Assembly: GCA_027347805.1 (NCBI GenBank)
Contig: DAIEQP010000083.1
Span: forward strand, 1-19,338
Origin: Ignavibacteria bacterium
GTDB taxonomy: Bacteria > Bacteroidota > Ignavibacteria > Ignavibacteriales > Melioribacteraceae
Length of the DNA: 19,338 bases
Reading direction: 5' to 3'
The position numbers were made by a program, and so were the translations under genes. The notes beneath the pieces were generated by a model that saw nothing but the letters and a program-made list of their open reading frames with translations, ran no database searches and had not been told where the DNA came from. Position 1 is the stretch's first letter; each line of letters opens with the position of its first letter. Shown here piece after piece: positions 16,950 through 19,338 of the stretch.

Positions 16950-17020
16950 TAGATCAGTAAATTAGGAGGGCTTACTGACAATTTAGTATTTCTTGTTTCA
17001 TTAAAGAACAATCTCTATAC
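16914..17020 (-). ncRNA. Candidate small RNA with two C-rich hairpin loops
   Basis: Reading the minus strand, hairpin 1 has a perfect 7-bp stem TCAGTAA/TTACTGA (16978-16972 and 16960-16954) with the 11-nt loop GCCCTCCTAAT. Four nt later comes hairpin 2, a 10-bp perfect stem with the 9-nt loop CCGCCCTCA and a T-run. Both loops contain GCCCTC; loop 1 also contains CCTCCT, the anti-Shine-Dalgarno core. A weak promoter-like pair, TTAAAC (17050-17055) and GATAAT (17027-17032), 17 bp apart, would give an RNA of about 105 nt starting near 17020. It could instead be the processed 3' UTR of the histidine kinase mRNA. The start coordinate is a guess; the two hairpins are direct observation. Known parallels in design are C-rich-loop sRNAs such as RsaE and 6C RNA, but no homology is claimed. 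Confidence 0.45.
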
Positions 17021-17176
17021 CAATTGATTATCGATAAAATCACGAAAATGTTTAATGAATTCAAGAAAATAATCATGCTTTTTGAGCCAATTTAGAATAT
17101 TGGAGAAAGAAATAATTTATTTCCGATTTTATCTAACAAGGTGAAGAAAAATTATAGAATGGAAATAGTAAAAATT

Positions 17177-18400
17177 TCAGGTAAGTTGTTCGGATGAAGG
17201 AAGAATTATTTTGAATGTTGTGCCTTCGTCGGGCGCAGAATGTTTAACAAAAATTTTCCCTTTATGATAATCATTGATAATTCTCTTTGATAAACTTAAT
17301 CCAAGACCCCAGCCCCTTTTTTTGGTTGAATAACCCGGGCGAAAAATATCTTTCCTTTTACCGGCTTCAATTCCTTTCCCATTATCAGAAATATCAATCT
17401 CAATATGATTATTAACTTTCTGAACTGAGAATTTAATTAGACCATCTTTATTTTCAATTGCATCAAGGGCATTTTTAATAAGATTTTCAAATACCCATTC
17501 CAATAGTTCAGCATTAATATTTGTCTTAACTTCTTTGTTCCCATCAACAGTTAATTCAACACGTTTACCGGTTTGCGGCAGTCTCCTCTGAAAATAATTA
17601 ATTACTCTCTGAATTACTTCGTAAGGGGAGTCCATTGTTAATTCAGGTTTTGAACCGATCTTAGAAAATCTTTTTGTGATTTTATTCAATCGGTTTAAAT
17701 CGCTTTCAATTTCTTCAGAAGTATCAAGGACACGATCGGGTGAATTATAATTTAATCTCAGAATCTCATTCCAGCCCATTAAACTAGAAATTGGAGTTCC
17801 CAACTGATGAGCAGTTTCTTTAGACATTCCAACCCAGATATTACTTTGCTCGCTTCTTTTGATATAACTGAAGCTTGAATATGCAATCATGATGAATAAA
17901 AAAGCAAAAATAATTTGAAGATATGGATAATAGCGCAGTCTGTTAATTATTTCGGAATCACCATAATAAATTTTATTAAGAACTTTACCATCCAATGTTT
18001 TTACATCTATAGGCTGGTGTTCAGTACCAAGTTTTTTTATTTCATTTTTGAAAAATTCTTTTAACTGTTTTTCGGTTAGCGATTTATCGATATCAATATT
18101 TTTATATCCGTAACCGGGAGAGTTAGAGATAATCTGGTCATGTTCATCGGTGAGAATGATGGGGAAGTCTATTCTTTTGATAATGTTATTGAAAACAAAA
18201 CTAAGATCGCTTCCGCTTGATTCGGGTTTAGTAGCAAATTCCAAACCGTTTGCATAAAGCTGAACAATTTCCTTTTCCCGTTCCTGAAGTTTAGCAACTA
18301 GGTTCTGGGTATATATCAAAGTTGCGATTGCAATTGCTGCACCAATTATTACAAGTGTTAATTTAAGGTAAAGAGAAGTTGGCCCGGAAGAGTATTTCAT
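17177..18400 (-). CDS. Membrane sensor histidine kinase (HQLGTP type)
   Basis: A 407-residue sensor kinase. TM1 is at about 11-30 and TM2 at about 158-176, enclosing an extracytoplasmic sensor region of about 125 residues with a PAS-like look (IDFPIILTDEHDQIISNSPGYGY, in part). The dimerisation/phosphoacceptor helix has H198 in MSKETAHQLGTPISSL (192-207); the usual HE is HQ. The ATPase part shows the N-box ENLIKNALDA (305-314), G1 DNGKGI (339-344) and G2 GWGLGLSLSKRI (363-374). HQLGTP kinases are common in Bacteroidota and relatives. No response regulator is adjacent, so it is an orphan; signal and partner are unknown. The ATG is preceded by GGAG. It follows purA after 71 bp and may share its transcript. 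Confidence 0.93.
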   Translation of the reverse strand: MKYSSGPTSLYLKLTLVIIGAAIAIATLIYTQNLVAKLQEREKEIVQLYANGLEFATKPESSGSDLSFVFNNIIKRIDFPIILTDEHDQIISNSPGYGYKNIDIDKSLTEKQLKEFFKNEIKKLGTEHQPIDVKTLDGKVLNKIYYGDSEIINRLRYYPYLQIIFAFLFIMIAYSSFSYIKRSEQSNIWVGMSKETAHQLGTPISSLMGWNEILRLNYNSPDRVLDTSEEIESDLNRLNKITKRFSKIGSKPELTMDSPYEVIQRVINYFQRRLPQTGKRVELTVDGNKEVKTNINAELLEWVFENLIKNALDAIENKDGLIKFSVQKVNNHIEIDISDNGKGIEAGKRKDIFRPGYSTKKRGWGLGLSLSKRIINDYHKGKIFVKHSAPDEGTTFKIILPSSEQLT

Positions 18401-18471
18401 CTAATCTCCAAGAATAACGTATTTCAAAATCCCTGTGAAATTTTTTAACGAAATTCGCGATTCAAATTATA

Positions 18472-19338
18472 TTAAAAAATTATTGTTTGATCTCTCTTTG
18501 GTCCAACTGATATCATGCCTATCTCGAATCCGCTTTGCCGAGATATAAATTCAAGGTATTCTTTTGCCCTAAAAGGAAGATCGTTATATGAAGTAATATT
18601 TGAAATTTCTTCACACCAGCCGGGCAAAATTTCGTAAACCGGTTTAACACTGTTCAAGCTGTTTGTATCAATAGGAAAGGATTTTAATTTTTTACCGTTT
18701 AATTCATAACCGACACATACTTTTATCTGTTCAAAGTGACTCAATACATCGAGCTTAGTAATCGCAACTCTTTCAATTCCATTTATCATTCTTGAATAGT
18801 TAACTAAAAATGAATCAAACCATCCGCATCGCCGCGGCCTTCCAGTAGTAGCGCCAAATTCAGCTCCAATTTTTCTAAGCTGTTCGCCATCTTCATCAAG
18901 TAATTCAGTTGGGAAGGGACCTAGACCAACACGAGTAGTATAAGCTTTTACAATTCCAATTACCGATGAAATTTTTGTCGGAGGAATTCCTGATCCGGTG
19001 CAGGCACCGCCAGAAGTTGGATTGGATGAAGTTACAAAGGGATAAGTTCCATGATCAACGTCGAGTAACGCACCCTGTGCTCCTTCAAGCAAAATTGATT
19101 TTCCTGATTCAATAGCATTCCCAAGGTAATAAGTAGTATCGGTAATGTACTCGTCGATCAGGTCATCAAATTCCATATACTCTTTAATTATTTTATCAAC
19201 GTCCAGCTGCTCATGATTATAAACTTTTTTGAGCAGGTTGTTTTTTTCTTCCAAATTAAATCTAATTTTTTCTTCGAGGATTTTTTTGTCGAGAAGATCA
19301 ACAATTCTTATTCCGCTTCGGGCATATTTATCAATATA
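18472..19338 (-). CDS. purA: Adenylosuccinate synthetase, 5' part beyond window edge
   Basis: The C-terminal 288 residues of PurA, which joins IMP and aspartate using GTP in the first AMP-specific step. The frame is open to the right edge with family sequence (YIDKYARSGIRIVDLL), so the true start lies outside; about 140 residues, including the GTP P-loop, are missing. Visible motifs, numbered from the edge: LLEGAQG (83-89), DVDHGTYPFVTSSNP (93-107), TGRPRRCGWFD (165-175, IMP/GTP-binding arginines), ITKLDVL (193-199) and SVGPKRDQTI (277-286) near the C-terminus. A shorter frame starting with TTG at 19254 is internal, not a real start. No terminator is visible in the 71 bp before the histidine kinase. 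Confidence 0.97.
   Translation of the reverse strand, partial: YIDKYARSGIRIVDLLDKKILEEKIRFNLEEKNNLLKKVYNHEQLDVDKIIKEYMEFDDLIDEYITDTTYYLGNAIESGKSILLEGAQGALLDVDHGTYPFVTSSNPTSGGACTGSGIPPTKISSVIGIVKAYTTRVGLGPFPTELLDEDGEQLRKIGAEFGATTGRPRRCGWFDSFLVNYSRMINGIERVAITKLDVLSHFEQIKVCVGYELNGKKLKSFPIDTNSLNSVKPVYEILPGWCEEISNITSYNDLPFRAKEYLEFISRQSGFEIGMISVGPKRDQTIIF

Larger units (their letters stand above)
16829..17176. other. 348-bp non-coding stretch between histidine kinase and dCMP deaminase
   Basis: It contains no credible protein gene. It holds two neighbouring hairpins, the second a strong minus-strand terminator, annotated separately as a candidate small RNA. Between the terminator and the deaminase start (16913-16805) there must be a promoter for the deaminase–ppk1 unit, but I cannot pick one with confidence. 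The stretch 17021-17176 is AT-rich and shows no other structure. Confidence 0.6.

Noticed and set aside
16962..16968. TAGGAGG on the plus strand, a perfect Shine-Dalgarno sequence
   Set aside because: No start codon with an open frame follows; it is the loop complement of the minus-strand hairpin, whose T-run fixes the strand.
16972..17001. Nine-codon minus-strand frame (MKQEILNCQ) before the terminator, resembling an attenuator leader
   Set aside because: No ribosome binding site, no run of regulatory codons, and no antiterminator structure I could draw; too short to claim.
17075..17090. Sigma-54-like TTGGCTC...GCAT on the minus strand
   Set aside because: GG and GC are 8 bp apart and not the required 10, so the spacing rules it out.
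18472..19254. A complete shorter purA starting at TTG 19254
   Set aside because: The frame continues to the window edge with conserved PurA sequence, so this codon is an internal Leu.

Overview
The window is AT-rich and almost entirely coding. It reads as a stretch of core chromosome from a Gram-negative bacterium of the FCB group, most likely Ignavibacteria or a relative in Bacteroidota/Chlorobi. This is inferred from gene content and protein style, not from a marker gene: lipid A synthesis genes, a sensor kinase with an HQLGTP-type H-box, an Nramp–Usp fusion, and TTG starts. I see no tRNA, rRNA, insertion sequence, phage gene or CRISPR array. The only partial genes are the two cut by the window edges.

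Left block (minus strand, 8990 to 1): a tightly packed, probably single transcript. In order it encodes a large exported GH2-like protein with a membrane C-terminus, the chromosome condensation ATPase SMC, a MtnX-like HAD phosphatase, an isoprenylcysteine-methyltransferase-like membrane protein, lipid-A-disaccharide synthase LpxB and a DUF374 (LpxJ-like) acyltransferase cut by the left edge. Genes are 7 bp apart or overlap by 1 to 14 bp. A candidate promoter lies just upstream of the GH2-like gene.

Middle block (minus strand, 11269 to 9060): Mrp/ApbC-type P-loop ATPase, a stand-alone NifU C-terminal-domain protein, and triose-phosphate isomerase, closed by a clear Rho-independent terminator. 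The first two belong to Fe-S cluster carriage; tpiA is glycolytic.

Divergent block (plus strand, 11441 to 14136): an Nramp metal transporter fused to a universal stress protein domain, then a small outer-membrane beta-barrel protein. The 171-bp divergent spacer before it holds a 16-bp perfect palindrome and an 8-bp-arm hairpin.

Right block (minus strand, 19338 to 14133): purA (5' part missing), a membrane histidine kinase, a 348-bp non-coding stretch, a dCMP deaminase and polyphosphate kinase. ppk1 converges on the barrel gene with a 4-bp overlap at the stops.

The most unusual features are these. (1) The non-coding stretch 16829-17176 holds two adjacent minus-strand hairpins whose loops both show GCCCTC, the second followed by a T-run: a candidate C-rich, anti-Shine-Dalgarno small RNA. 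(2) The dCMP deaminase has Asn where the zinc-binding His of the HAE motif should be. (3) The GH2-like protein appears to lack the family's acid/base Glu and carries about six membrane spans.
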